Both the position numbers and the translations under genes were made by a program. From Elusimicrobiota bacterium (GTDB lineage: Bacteria; Elusimicrobiota; Elusimicrobia; UBA1565; UBA9628): a DNA stretch of 64,000 nucleotides. Numbering within the stretch: position 1 is the first letter of the stretch; each line of letters starts with the position of its first letter. Positions 43,787 to 52,134 of this stretch are shown piece by piece. Location: contig JAPLKL010000046.1 of assembly GCA_026388095.1 (NCBI GenBank), positions 1-64,000 of the forward strand. Direction: 5' to 3'. The notes below the pieces were generated by a model. The model did not search any database, was not told the DNA's origin, and saw nothing but the letters and a program-made list of their open reading frames with translations.

Positions 43787-45781
43787 ATGACGAAGCAAGA
43801 CATCGCAGCTTTAAGAGACGCTCTGCCGCCCGGGGCGCTGCTGACCGGAGAGGCCCAGCTCGCCGCCTACTCCTACGACGGGGCGTCCGCGCGCGGCCGG
43901 CCCGAGGCCGTGGCCCTGCCGCGCAGCGCCGAGGACGCGCGCCGGACCGTGGCGCTCTGCTGCTCCAGGCGCATCCCCTACGTCGCGCGGGGGGCGGGGA
44001 CCAACCTCTCGGGCGGCAGCGTGGCTCTGCGCGGGGGCGTGGTCCTCTCCTTGGCGCGCCTCGACCGCATCCTGGAGGTCGACACCGCCGCGCTCTGCGC
44101 GGTCGTCGAGCCGGGGGTGGTCAACCTCAAGCTCCAGGATGAGCTGGAGCGCACCGGCCATTACTACGCCCCGGACCCGTCGAGCTTCCGGGTCTCCACG
44201 CTCGGAGGCAACATCGCGGAGAACGCGGGCGGGCCGCGCTGCCTCAAGTACGGCGTCACCACCGACCACGTGCTGGCCCTGGAGGCGGTGATGCCGGACG
44301 GGACGCTGGCTCGATTCTCCGCCTCGGACGCGGGCCCGGGGGTGCTGAGCCTGCTGGTGGGCTCCGAGGGCACGCTGGGCGTGGTCACCAAGGCCTGGCT
44401 GCGCATCCTGCCGCAGCCCGCGGCCGTGCGCACGGTCTTGGCGGGTTTCCCCTCGGTGGAGGCCGCGGTGCGCTGCGTCTCGGCCATCATCGCGGCCGGG
44501 GTGGTGCCCCGCGCCCTGGAGGCCCTGGACCGGGCCACGGTGGAGACGGTGGAGGCCTACCGGAAGGCGGGCTATCCGGCCACCGAGGCGGTCCTCCTCA
44601 TCGAGATGGACGGCACGCCCGGATCGGCGGCCCGCGAGGCGGCGGAGGTGGAGCGCCTGCTGCGGGAGCACGGAGCTTCGGAGGTGCGCTCGGCGGAGCA
44701 GGCCGTGGACCGCGAGCGGCTCTGGGAGGGCCGCCGCGGCGCCTACGCGGCCTGCGCGCGCCTGGCGCCCAACGTGCTGGTCGAAGACGGCGTGGTGCCG
44801 CGCGACCGCCTGCCCGAGGCGGTGCGCCGCATCCGGGAGATCTCGGCGCGCCGCGGCATCAAGCCCGCCCTGCTCTTCCACGCGGGCGACGGCAACATCC
44901 ATCCCAACATCTCCTACGATGAGCGCGACGTCGAGCAGACCGCGCGGGTCAAGGCCGCCGGCCAGGAGATGCTGCGCGCCTGCGTGGAGCTGGGCGGGTC
45001 GCTCTCCGGCGAGCACGGCATCGGCACCGAGAAGCGCGAGGCCATGCGCTGGCTGCACTCGCCTCGGGTCCTGCGGCTCTTCCGGGACCTCAAGAACGCT
45101 TTCGACCCGGCCGGCCTGGCCAACCCGGACAAGATGTTCCCGGAGGAGACCGGGGGGACGGGGGACGGTCCCGTGCGCCTCGAGCGGCCTTTGAGCGCGC
45201 AGGCCCGGCTCCTGGCCGATAAGGTCAAGGCCTGCGCCGGCCAGGGCCGGCCCATGGCGGTGCGGGGCAGCGGCTCCCGCTGGAAGGGGGTGCCGCCGGA
45301 CTGCGCGGAGCTGCCGACCGCGGGCCTGGGCGCCGTCCTGGACTGGGATCGCGGCAACTACACCATCACGGTCGAGTCCGGGGTCCGCGCGGAGTCCTTG
45401 CGCGCCGAACTGGCCGCCGCGGGCTTCCATCTGCGCTGGCCTGACCTAAGTGGGACCTTGGGCGGGATTTTGGCGAGCCGGGCCTGGCCGGGCCTGCGCC
45501 ATGATGTCCTGGGCCTGAGGCTCATCCTGCCCGACGGAGAGGTCGCCGACCTCGGCGGCAAGGTGGTCAAGAACGTGGCGGGCTACGATGTGCCGCGCTT
45601 GGTGCTGGGCTCCTGGGGCACTTTGGGCGTCATCGTGGACGTGACCCTCAGGCTCCATTCCTCGGCCCAGGCCATCCCTGGGCCGGGCGAGCCGAAGCCT
45701 TTCGCGGCCGGCCCCTGGCAGAGACGGGTCAAAGCGGCTTTCGACCCCAAGAATCTCCTCAATCCCTGGTTCCATCAATGA
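43787..45781 (+). CDS. glcD: Fused glycolate oxidase subunits GlcD-GlcE
   Basis: 664 aa. Residues 1-455 are a complete GlcD-like FAD-linked oxidase: FAD-binding VARGAGTNLSGGS and STLGGNIAENAGGPRC, and C-terminal HAGDGNIHPN and GEHGIGTEKR. Residues about 465-664 resemble GlcE, a second, shortened FAD-binding unit (VRGSGSRWKG, TLGGILASR, KVVKNVAGYDVPRLVLGS WGTLG). The iron-sulfur partner GlcF is at 46557-47852. The complex oxidises glycolate (or lactate-like 2-hydroxy acids) to glyoxylate and passes electrons to the membrane pool. The fusion of D and E is uncommon but in frame and complete. D-lactate dehydrogenase activity is an alternative. Confidence 0.85.
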   Translation: MTKQDIAALRDALPPGALLTGEAQLAAYSYDGASARGRPEAVALPRSAEDARRTVALCCSRRIPYVARGAGTNLSGGSVALRGGVVLSLARLDRILEVDTAALCAVVEPGVVNLKLQDELERTGHYYAPDPSSFRVSTLGGNIAENAGGPRCLKYGVTTDHVLALEAVMPDGTLARFSASDAGPGVLSLLVGSEGTLGVVTKAWLRILPQPAAVRTVLAGFPSVEAAVRCVSAIIAAGVVPRALEALDRATVETVEAYRKAGYPATEAVLLIEMDGTPGSAAREAAEVERLLREHGASEVRSAEQAVDRERLWEGRRGAYAACARLAPNVLVEDGVVPRDRLPEAVRRIREISARRGIKPALLFHAGDGNIHPNISYDERDVEQTARVKAAGQEMLRACVELGGSLSGEHGIGTEKREAMRWLHSPRVLRLFRDLKNAFDPAGLANPDKMFPEETGGTGDGPVRLERPLSAQARLLADKVKACAGQGRPMAVRGSGSRWKGVPPDCAELPTAGLGAVLDWDRGNYTITVESGVRAESLRAELAAAGFHLRWPDLSGTLGGILASRAWPGLRHDVLGLRLILPDGEVADLGGKVVKNVAGYDVPRLVLGSWGTLGVIVDVTLRLHSSAQAIPGPGEPKPFAAGPWQRRVKAAFDPKNLLNPWFHQ

Positions 45782-45785
45782 ACCA

Positions 45786-45820
45786 TTGACAACCTTAGTT
45801 AACCCTGGTAAACTATAGTT
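45786..45820 (+). promoter_or_regulatory. Promoter and palindromic operator of the toxin-antitoxin operon
   Basis: TTGACA (45786-45791), a 17-bp spacer and TAAACT (45809-45814), then 6 nt and ATG 45821. A perfect 10-bp palindrome, AACTATAGTT (45811-45820), covers the end of the -10 box and the start point. It is a likely operator for the ribbon-helix-helix antitoxin, giving autorepression. Confidence 0.75.
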
Positions 45821-46039
45821 ATGAATAGAACAGAAGTGTTCGCCACCAAGCTGCCCAAGGGCCTCAAAGAGCAGATCGACCAGGTCTGCGGGCTTTTGGG
45901 CATGCGCAAGAATTTCTTGGTCGAGGAGGCCATCCGGGAGAAGCTCGAGGACCTCCTGGACGCCTACGACCTCCGGCAGGCCATGAAAGAGGCGACGGGG
46001 TTCCATTCCTGGGAGTCCGTAAAGAAAGAGCTGAAATAG
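45821..46039 (+). CDS. Ribbon-helix-helix antitoxin
   Basis: 72 aa. The N-terminal strand and two helices (TEVFATKLPKGLKEQIDQVC, KNFLVEEAIREKLEDLL) fit the RHH fold of CopG/ParD/RelB-type antitoxins, which bind DNA as dimers. The C-terminal part (MKEATGFHSWESVKKELK) should wrap the toxin. One base separates its stop codon from the toxin start. The -10 box 6 nt before the ATG predicts a leaderless mRNA. Autorepression through the palindrome at 45811-45820 is expected. Confidence 0.85.
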   Translation: MNRTEVFATKLPKGLKEQIDQVCGLLGMRKNFLVEEAIREKLEDLLDAYDLRQAMKEATGFHSWESVKKELK

Positions 46040-46040
46040 C

Positions 46041-46298
46041 GTGTCCTATCAGATCGAATTCGAGACCAGGGCGCGCAAGGAACTGCTGGACCTTCCGAAG
46101 GATGTCGCCCGCCGGTTCATCCCGGTTTTCGACGATCTGGCGCGCCAGCCTCGGCCTCCCGGCGCGAAGAAGCTCTTCGGCGTGAACGGCTACCGCGTCC
46201 GCAAGGGTGACTACCGGATCCTTTACACGGTGGACGACCATAAGCGCGTGGTCCGCGTCTACCGGATCGGCCATAGGCGAGATGTGTATCGGCGATGA
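46041..46298 (+). CDS. RelE/ParE-family toxin
   Basis: 85 aa, GTG start. The sequence follows the RelE plan: YQIEFETRARKELLDLPKDV, GAKKLFGVNGYRVRKGDYRILYTV and VVRVYRIGHRRDVYRR. The Arg-rich C-terminus (GHRRDVYRR) matches ribosome-dependent mRNA-cleaving RelE members better than gyrase-targeting ParE. It is directly downstream of its antitoxin. Confidence 0.88.
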   Translation: MSYQIEFETRARKELLDLPKDVARRFIPVFDDLARQPRPPGAKKLFGVNGYRVRKGDYRILYTVDDHKRVVRVYRIGHRRDVYRR

Positions 46299-46310
46299 GG
46301 GAGGCATGTC

Positions 46311-46544
46311 ATGGTCAGGAAGACGGTCTATCTTGACGATGGGATGGACATTGGCATCAAGCGCATCGCGCGGTGCGAGAATAGGAGTGTTTCGGAGGTG
46401 ATTCGCGAGGCGATCAAGAGGTTCCTACGCGGGAAAGAGCATCGCTGTTTCTTGCGCTATGACAAGCGCGTGGCCAGGTACCTGCGCAATCCGTCCACGG
46501 CCGTTCCCTTCCGGGACGGTAACGGTCGACCTGGGGCTGCCTAA
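46311..46544 (+). CDS. Second ribbon-helix-helix protein, orphan
   Basis: 77 aa. The start MVRKTVYLDDGMDIGIKRIA and NRSVSEVIREAIKRFL fit an RHH DNA-binding fold. The tail is Arg-rich with no sign of a toxin partner downstream; glcF follows 12 bp later. GGGAGG precedes the ATG. It could be a remnant of another toxin-antitoxin pair or an extra regulator of the operon. Confidence 0.75.
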   Translation: MVRKTVYLDDGMDIGIKRIARCENRSVSEVIREAIKRFLRGKEHRCFLRYDKRVARYLRNPSTAVPFRDGNGRPGAA

Positions 46545-46556
46545 AGGGATGTATCA

Positions 46557-47852
46557 ATGAGTTCGCAACTGGCACGGTTGCTCACCGACCTGGGCGAGAG
46601 GTCGAGCTATGACGCGGCCAGCCAGTGCTGCCGCTGCGGCTATTGCGAGCAGGCCTGCCCCACCTACGTGGTGACGGGCGACGAGACCCGCTCCGCGCGC
46701 GGCCGCAACCAACTGGTGCGGCTGCTCATAGAAAAGAAGCTTTCGGACCCGGCCAGCGCGCAGGACGGCCTCGACACCTGCCTGCTCTGCGGGGCCTGCA
46801 CCGCGGCCTGCTACGCGCGGGTGGCCACCGCCGACATCGTCTTGGAGGGGCGGCGGATGCTCAGCGCCAAGCCTCACTGGCTGACCCGGCTTCTAAGCCG
46901 GCTCATGGCCGAGCATCGCGGCCTCCTCGCTCTCATGCTCAAGGCCGCGAACCTGGCCAAGCGCCTGGGCCTTACCGCTTTGGGCCGGCCTCTGCTGCGT
47001 CTTGTCGGGCTGCCGGGCTTGGCCTTGGCCGAGGAGCACGTGCAAGAGGCTCCCTTGACCTTCCTTTACGAGATCCTGCGCCAGCGGCCCGCGGCCATCG
47101 ACCCGCAGTGGCTCTACTTCGCTCCCTGCGGCCCGAATTACCTGTATCCGCGCGTGGGCTTGGCCACGGTGGCCGTGCTCGAGTCTCTCCACGGCGAAGG
47201 GAACTTCATCGACAACGACTGCTGCGGCCTGCTGGCCTACAACTACGGCGACGTGGATGATGCGCGGGCCTTGGCGCGGCGCAACATCGCGCGTTTCGAG
47301 GCCGCGGGGGGGAAGGGCCCGGTGGTGGGGGACTGCTCCTCCTGCGTGGCCTTCCTCAAGTCCTACCCCCAGCTCTTCCTCTCCGATCCGGACTGGAAGG
47401 AGCGCGCGGAGCGCTTCGCCGCGGCGGTGCGGGACATGCCCGAGGTCCTGGCCGACGCGGCCTTGCCGGAGGCTCGCCTGCCGGCCGTCACCTATCACGA
47501 CTCCTGCCGGGCCTGCCACGGCCAGGGCCTCAAGGACGGCGCCCACGCGGCCATCAGGCGCCTGGCCGGCGCCTCCTACCGGGAATTGCCCGAGTCGGAC
47601 ATGTGCTGCGGCGGGGCCGGGGCCTACGCCTTCCGCAATCCGGGGCTCTCGGACGACCTCATCAGGCGCAAGGTCGGGCGCATCGCCGCCACCGGGGCCC
47701 GGCTGGTGGCGACCAGCGGGACCTCGTGCCTCATCCAGCTTGCCCAGGGCCTGAAGAAATACTATCCTGAATGCGAAGTCCTTCACCTCTCCGAATTAGC
47801 CGCCCGGGCCGTCGCACAAGGAGCCACTGATGGGACGCAGGCAGGAGCTTGA
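46557..47852 (+). CDS. glcF: Glycolate oxidase iron-sulfur subunit GlcF
   Basis: 431 aa, the usual length. Two 4Fe-4S ferredoxin-type motifs lie in the first 90 residues (CCRCGYCEQACP and CLLCGACTAAC; the second ends in C-Y where CP is common). Two CCG domains follow (DNDCCGLLAYN and DMCCGGAGAYAF). The protein passes electrons from the GlcDE flavoprotein to the quinone pool at the inner membrane. It lies 776 bp after glcDE, separated by the toxin-antitoxin block, and overlaps the HD-GYP gene by 23 bp. AAGGGA lies upstream of ATG 46557. Confidence 0.9.
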   Translation: MSSQLARLLTDLGERSSYDAASQCCRCGYCEQACPTYVVTGDETRSARGRNQLVRLLIEKKLSDPASAQDGLDTCLLCGACTAACYARVATADIVLEGRRMLSAKPHWLTRLLSRLMAEHRGLLALMLKAANLAKRLGLTALGRPLLRLVGLPGLALAEEHVQEAPLTFLYEILRQRPAAIDPQWLYFAPCGPNYLYPRVGLATVAVLESLHGEGNFIDNDCCGLLAYNYGDVDDARALARRNIARFEAAGGKGPVVGDCSSCVAFLKSYPQLFLSDPDWKERAERFAAAVRDMPEVLADAALPEARLPAVTYHDSCRACHGQGLKDGAHAAIRRLAGASYRELPESDMCCGGAGAYAFRNPGLSDDLIRRKVGRIAATGARLVATSGTSCLIQLAQGLKKYYPECEVLHLSELAARAVAQGATDGTQAGA

Positions 47853-49011
47853 GAAGCGGCAGACCCTGCTCTCCCGTTTCGGCCGCCTCATCGCCACCGA
47901 GAGCCGGCTCGACTCGCTGCTGACCATCATCGCGGAGGAGGTCCGCAACATCCTCGACGCGGACCGCTGCTCGGTCTTCCTGGTGGACGCCTACAAGGGC
48001 GAGCTGTGGACCAAGATCGCGCTGGGCATGGAGGAGAAGATCCTGCGCATGCCCCTGGGCCAGGGCATCGCGGGCTTCGTGGCCAGGACCGGCAGCGCCG
48101 TCAACATCCGCGACGCCTACCGCGACACGCGCTTTACGCAGGACCTCGACCGCATCACCGGCTACCAGACCCGCACGGTGCTGGCCGTGCCGCTCAAGGG
48201 CCGCGACGGGCAGGTCCTGGGCGTCTTCGAGGTCCTCAACAAGAGCAAGGGCGCCTTCACGGAAGAAGACGAGGGACTGCTGCGCATATTGGCCACCATG
48301 GCCGCCTCGTTCCTCGAGAACGCCAGCCTCTACGACGACCTGCGCCGCTCTCACCTGGAGACCATCTACCGCATGGCCTTGGTCGCCGAGTTCCGCGACC
48401 AGAAGGACACCGGCAAGCATCTGCGCCGCATGAGCCGCTTCTCCGGGATCCTGGCCTCCGCCATGGGCATGAGCTACCAGGAATCCGAGGACATCCGCTA
48501 TGCCAGCCCCCTGCACGACATCGGCAAGGTGGCCATCCCGGACATCATCCTGCGCAAGCCGGACAAGCTCAGCGCCGTGGAATACGAGGAGATGAAGCGG
48601 CACACCATCTACGGCAGCCAGATGCTCATCAACGCGGAGAGCCGCCTCCTGCGCCTGGCCGCGCTCATCGCCATCGCCCATCACGAGAGCTACGACGGCA
48701 CGGGCTATCCCTACGGGCTCAAGGGCGAGGCCATCCCCATCGAGGCGCGCATCGTCTCGGTGGCCGACGTCTTCGACGCCCTGATCTCCAAGCGGGTCTA
48801 CAAGGGGGCCTGGACCGTCGACGACGCCCTGGCCCACATCAAGGCCTTGAGCGGCAAGCAGTTCGACGGGGCCGTGGTGGAGCGGCTGGAGCGGTGCTTC
48901 GACGACGTGGTCGCGGCCATGGAGGAGGAGGACCGCCGCTCCGCCGCCGAGGAGGCCGTCCTGCCTTCCCAGCCGACCGGGCAGGCCGTGGACCGGCCCG
49001 CGCAGGCCTGA
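47830..49011 (+). CDS. GAF-HD-GYP cyclic-di-GMP phosphodiesterase
   Basis: 393 aa. A GAF domain (about 10-175: LDADRCSVFLVDAYKGELW, PLGQGIAGFVARTG) is followed by an HD-GYP domain (about 185-360) with intact motifs: HDIGKVAIPD, HTIYG, AHHESYDGTGYPYGLKGEAIP and SVADVFDAL. The HD and GYP elements are complete, so it should hydrolyse c-di-GMP. The last 25 residues are Glu/Ala-rich. ATG 47830 is preceded by AAGGAG within the glcF gene and overlaps it by 23 bp. Control of pili by c-di-GMP is plausible given pilB, but inferred. Confidence 0.9.
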   Translation: MGRRQELEKRQTLLSRFGRLIATESRLDSLLTIIAEEVRNILDADRCSVFLVDAYKGELWTKIALGMEEKILRMPLGQGIAGFVARTGSAVNIRDAYRDTRFTQDLDRITGYQTRTVLAVPLKGRDGQVLGVFEVLNKSKGAFTEEDEGLLRILATMAASFLENASLYDDLRRSHLETIYRMALVAEFRDQKDTGKHLRRMSRFSGILASAMGMSYQESEDIRYASPLHDIGKVAIPDIILRKPDKLSAVEYEEMKRHTIYGSQMLINAESRLLRLAALIAIAHHESYDGTGYPYGLKGEAIPIEARIVSVADVFDALISKRVYKGAWTVDDALAHIKALSGKQFDGAVVERLERCFDDVVAAMEEEDRRSAAEEAVLPSQPTGQAVDRPAQA

Positions 49012-49120
49012 TCGGCGTCCTCCGGATTCCGGCCAAAATGGGCGCCCAAGGGTAAATTTCCGGCTAAATTCAGCCCTCCCCATTGACCGGCGGGCGCAAG
49101 GCGGCTAACGTAGAAGGGCC

Positions 49121-49402
49121 ATGGCTGATGAAGTGGCGCAGGAACGGGTCATTGTCTTCGAAGCGACCAACGATACCCTCAGGGAATACTATGTGTGCGT
49201 TTCCACCTTGCCCCTGACCGCCGATGAGATCGCCGACCATCACAAAGAGAAGCCGCCCGCGGCCATCGTCCATTGGCGGAAAGACCATAAGATCTGGTAC
49301 CGCTGCCTGGAAGCCGGCCTCACGGCCGCGGATAGCCATGCCTTTGTGCTCACCTATGTCGAGAAATTGGCCCAGCCAGGCTGGAAGGTGCTCGTGGATT
49401 GA
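49121..49402 (+). CDS. Small soluble protein, unknown
   Basis: 93 aa. Mixed alpha/beta, no signal peptide or membrane segment. A W-rich middle (PPAAIVHWRKDHKIWYRCLEAG) separates a beta-rich N-terminus (RVIVFEATNDTLREYYVCVS) from a helical end. I do not recognise the family. It lies alone between the HD-GYP gene and tRNA-Gly. Confidence 0.6.
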   Translation: MADEVAQERVIVFEATNDTLREYYVCVSTLPLTADEIADHHKEKPPAAIVHWRKDHKIWYRCLEAGLTAADSHAFVLTYVEKLAQPGWKVLVD

Positions 49403-49472
49403 GAGGGGGCTCCTCCGCTCGGATTCCGCAGAGCCGCCAGCCACACAGATCGCAAGACAGCGATTCTCGCCC

Positions 49473-49502
49473 TTGCATGCGGGGAATGACGAAAAGTATA
49501 AT
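49473..49502 (+). promoter_or_regulatory. tRNA-Gly promoter
   Basis: TTGCAT (49473-49478), an 18-bp spacer and TATAAT (49497-49502), 15 nt before the tRNA 5' end. Confidence 0.6.
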
Positions 49503-49517
49503 AGGTGCCTGATTTTC

Positions 49518-49591
49518 GCGGGCGTGGTTCAGTGGTAGAACGCTACCTTGCCAAGGTAGAGATGTGGGTTCGATTCCCATCGCCCGCTCCA
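49518..49591 (+). tRNA. tRNA-Gly (GCC)
   Basis: 74 nt with encoded CCA. The acceptor stem pairs GCGGGCG (49518-49524) with CGCCCGC (49581-49587), followed by discriminator T and CCA. The anticodon stem and loop (CTACC-TTGCCAA-GGTAG) put anticodon GCC at 49550-49552. GGTTCGATTCC forms the T arm. Confidence 0.97.
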
Positions 49592-49602
49592 CTTTCCCCG
49601 AC

Positions 49603-50067
49603 ATGCTGCATATCTCCAAACGCATCCTGATCAGCGCGCCCAGAGAATTGGTGCGCCGCTACCTGCAGGACCTGGAGAATATCCCGCGCTACGAGAGCAA
49701 GGCGCGGCTCCTCACCGTCACGGAGACCGATCAGGCCGGCGCCCGCCTGGCGGCCTCGGGCCGGTTCCTGGGCCTGCCCTGGCGCGGGGAGTTCCAAGTG
49801 GAGTTCACGCCGGACGGGGGCTACCGGGCGAGCATGACCGTCGGGCCGCTCAAGTCCATGACCTCGTCGTTCAACCTGCGGGCGGTGTCCGGCGGGACCG
49901 TGCTGACCCACGAGGAGCACTACGGCTTCCGGCTTCCGCTGCGGCCGCTGATGCGGCTGTTCCGGCCCACCTTGGGCCACGTCATGGACCGGGAGCTCCG
50001 CGTCATCAAGGAAGGGGCGGAGCTGGTCCACCGGCGCTGCCAGCTCGACGCGGTCCGCTCCCTCTAG
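49603..50067 (+). CDS. SRPBCC (START-like) family protein
   Basis: 154 aa from ATG 49603. It opens ISKRILISAPRELVRRYLQDLENIPRYESK, then has alternating strands (GEFQVEFTPDGGYRASMTVG, GGTVLTHEEHYGF) and a long C-terminal helix (FRPTLGHVMDRELRVIKEGAELV). This is the polyketide cyclase/CoxG-like SRPBCC ligand-binding fold; the ligand is unknown. It begins 12 bp after the tRNA and may share its transcript. A longer frame would run into the tRNA and is rejected. Confidence 0.8.
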   Translation: MLHISKRILISAPRELVRRYLQDLENIPRYESKARLLTVTETDQAGARLAASGRFLGLPWRGEFQVEFTPDGGYRASMTVGPLKSMTSSFNLRAVSGGTVLTHEEHYGFRLPLRPLMRLFRPTLGHVMDRELRVIKEGAELVHRRCQLDAVRSL

Positions 50068-50075
50068 CAGCCGCG

Positions 50076-50543
50076 CTACGCCTTAGCCGCGCAGCACTTC
50101 TTGTACTTCTTCCCCGAGCCGCAGGGGCAGGGGTCGTTGCGGCCGACGTCGGGGCCGGTCTTCACGAAGGTCTGAGGCTTGGGGCCGTCCTGGGGAAGCT
50201 CGTTGAACTTGCCGGCCTCGATGCCGTCCTTGTTCTTCTCCAGCCAGGCCTTGACCGCCGACGCGTCCTTGATGTCCACGCCCTCCTTGGCCATATAGGC
50301 GCTCAAGGTGCGCAACTGCTTGAGGAAGGCGGGGTTCTTCCACATGCGGTAGAACTTCCCCATCATCCCCTTGGCCAAAGGCGAGTCGGCGATCTCCTTG
50401 GGCAGAGCGGGCTCGGCGGGCTGCTCCTCCTTCTGGGGCGGCGCAGGCGCAGCGATGGTCTTCGTCGCCCCGGCCGACTTGTGGTCGGGGGCTTCGGGCT
50501 GAGGCAGGTGCTCTGTCTTCTTGAACGGGTTCCACCAGGCCAT
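50076..50543 (-). CDS. SEC-C zinc-motif protein
   Basis: 155 aa. The C-terminus is a SEC-C motif ([18 protein letters not shown]), the zinc-binding tail found in SecA and in many small proteins. The rest is a Pro/Ala/Lys-rich N-terminus ([13 protein letters not shown]) and a helical middle ([22 protein letters not shown]). There are no SecA helicase motifs. Standalone SEC-C proteins may bind ribosomes or SecB-like partners; function here is unknown. GGAG lies 7 nt before ATG 50543. It ends convergently against the SRPBCC gene. Confidence 0.87.
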   Translation of the reverse strand: MAWWNPFKKTEHLPQPEAPDHKSAGATKTIAAPAPPQKEEQPAEPALPKEIADSPLAKGMMGKFYRMWKNPAFLKQLRTLSAYMAKEGVDIKDASAVKAWLEKNKDGIEAGKFNELPQDGPKPQTFVKTGPDVGRNDPCPCGSGKKYKKCCAAKA

Positions 50544-50561
50544 AGGATGTCTCCAAAGCTA

Positions 50562-50648
50562 CGGAAGGGGGGGGATTCGAACCCCCGAGGGGCTTGCGCC
50601 CCTGGCAGTTTTCGAGACTGCTCGTTTCAACCGCTCACGCACCCTTCC
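50562..50648 (-). tRNA. tRNA-Ser (CGA)
   Basis: 87 nt with a long variable arm (GGGGCGCAAGCCCC), as in serine tRNAs. The acceptor pairs GGAAGGG with CCCTTCC; the discriminator is G; CCA is not encoded. The anticodon loop CTCGAAA gives anticodon CGA, reading UCG. GGTTCGAATCC forms the T arm. Confidence 0.95.
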
Positions 50649-50664
50649 AAGGGGTTGATGAATG

Positions 50665-50670
50665 ATTATA
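50665..50670 (-). promoter_or_regulatory. -10 box (TATAAT) for tRNA-Ser
   Basis: Minus-strand TATAAT (50670-50665), 16 nt before the tRNA 5' end, the same spacing as for tRNA-Gly. Confidence 0.6.
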
Positions 50671-50729
50671 GCAGAAGCGGGGCCGCCATCCAGGCCAGGC
50701 GGCCCCGCGAGCGGCCGTCGGGCTCAAAG

Positions 50730-51254
50730 CTATAGCTCTTGTCCGCCCGTCTCTGCTTTGGGCTCCGCCTTCCCGGGCTTGCTCGCTCCCTTGGCCCTCT
50801 GGGGCAAGGCGGCCTTGCAGGCCTCGGACAGCTCGGCTTTGTGCTCCTTGAGGCACTTGATCTTGCCGCCCTTGCCGGCCTCCACGTCCTTGCAGAGCTT
50901 CTCGGAGTCGTCCTTGCAGGCCTCGATCATGTCCTTCATGATCTTGCGCTTTTGGACCTGGATGTCGATCCGGTCGTAGGCGATCTTGCAGCGAGGAGCC
51001 AGATCGTCCACGCGGCCTTTAAGGCAGGCGGCGATGCGTCCCTCGCCTTCCTTGACGTCCTTGCAGTACTTGTCGATGTCGCTCTGGCAGGCTTCCTTGG
51101 CTCTGTTGAGCATCTTGTGCGCACGTTGCTTCATCTTTTGCCCGGCGGGCGCCGTTGGGGCCTTGGGCCCCGGCTGCGCCGAGGCGGGCGAGACGAACAG
51201 CCAGGCGGCGGCCAAGGCCGCGAGCCCGAAGAGGATGCGTTTGCCATTCTTCAT
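50730..51254 (-). CDS. Exported Cys-rich repeat protein (GLG1/FGFR-type repeats)
   Basis: 174 aa. Signal peptide (LFGLAALAAAWLFVSPASA). The mature part has two similar repeats with C-x(3)-D-x(3)-YC/LC spacing: EACQSDIDKYCKDVKEGEGR then IAACLKG, and EACKDDSEKLCKDVEAGKGG then IKCLKEH. These match the cysteine-rich repeat known from the Golgi protein GLG1 and found in many bacterial exported proteins of unknown function. AAGGAGG precedes ATG 51254. The Lys/Pro-rich tail is low complexity. Confidence 0.85.
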   Translation of the reverse strand: MKNGKRILFGLAALAAAWLFVSPASAQPGPKAPTAPAGQKMKQRAHKMLNRAKEACQSDIDKYCKDVKEGEGRIAACLKGRVDDLAPRCKIAYDRIDIQVQKRKIMKDMIEACKDDSEKLCKDVEAGKGGKIKCLKEHKAELSEACKAALPQRAKGASKPGKAEPKAETGGQEL

Positions 51255-51312
51255 CTGGAAAGACCTCCTTGCGAGACTATGAAACGGAGGATAACAAGTC
51301 CATCCCGGGGTG

Positions 51313-52089
51313 TCAATCTTTGAATAGGCCTGCGAGGAAGGACCGCATCTCGTCCCAGGATCGGGCGTCGGCCTTGGCGTCGTAAAGGGCCCCGGCGACC
51401 TTCCCGTCGGAGGCGGGATTGGTGAAGCTGTGCCGGGCGCCGCCGTAGACCACGACCTGGTAGTCCGCCTGGGCGGCCTCCATCTCGGCTTTGAAAGCTT
51501 CCACCTGGGCGAAGGGCACGAACGGGTCCGCCCCGCCGTGCAGGACCAGGACCCGGCCCTTGATGTTGGCCGCGTCCTTCGCGTCCGGGGTGTCCAGGTT
51601 GCCGTGGAAGCTCACCACGCCCTTGAGGCCCGCTCCGCTGCGGGCCAGTTCCAGGACCGCGCCGCCGCCGAAGCAGTAGCCGATGGCCGCGGTCTTGGCC
51701 GGGTCCACCCCCGGAGACCGCTTGAGCTCATCGAGGCCGGCCCGGGCCCGGGCCCGCATGAGCTTGCGGTCGGCCCGGTACTTGCCCGCTTCGGCCGAGG
51801 CCTCGGCGACCGACCGGGGCCGCACCCCCTTGCCGTAGATGTCCGCGGCCAAGGCCACGTAGCCGAGCCCGGCCAGCTGCTCGGTCCGGCGCTTGACGTA
51901 GTCTCCCACGCCCGTCCACTCATGGACCACGAGCACGCCGGGGCGCGGGCCTTTGAAGGAATCGTCCCAGGCCCGGTAGCCCTCGAGCGTCGTCTCGCCC
52001 TGCTGGTACTCCACGGTCTCGGTCTTCAAAGCGGCTTGGGCCGGGGCCAGTCCCAGGATGACGAGCAGCGAAGGGAGCAGAGCCCTCAT
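51313..52089 (-). CDS. Exported dienelactone hydrolase-family enzyme
   Basis: 258 aa. Signal peptide (RALLPSLLVILGLAPAQA), then an alpha/beta hydrolase of the dienelactone hydrolase family. The nucleophile Cys is in GYCFGGGAV, the Asp in HGGADPFVP and the His in GARHSF, giving the Cys-Asp-His triad. VLVVHEWTGVGDYV and ALAADIYGKG are typical of the family. It hydrolyses lactone or ester substrates in the periplasm; the real substrate is unknown. ATG 52089 is chosen because it starts the signal peptide; 52116 is an upstream alternative. Confidence 0.88.
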   Translation of the reverse strand: MRALLPSLLVILGLAPAQAALKTETVEYQQGETTLEGYRAWDDSFKGPRPGVLVVHEWTGVGDYVKRRTEQLAGLGYVALAADIYGKGVRPRSVAEASAEAGKYRADRKLMRARARAGLDELKRSPGVDPAKTAAIGYCFGGGAVLELARSGAGLKGVVSFHGNLDTPDAKDAANIKGRVLVLHGGADPFVPFAQVEAFKAEMEAAQADYQVVVYGGARHSFTNPASDGKVAGALYDAKADARSWDEMRSFLAGLFKD

Positions 52090-52134
52090 GAGGATAGCAT
52101 GCGCCGCTGGAGTCAAGACAACGTCAAGCCGGGC

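Noticed and set aside
50076-50543. SecA fragment
   Set aside because: Only the SEC-C tail is shared; there are no helicase motifs and the start is normal, so it is a standalone SEC-C protein.
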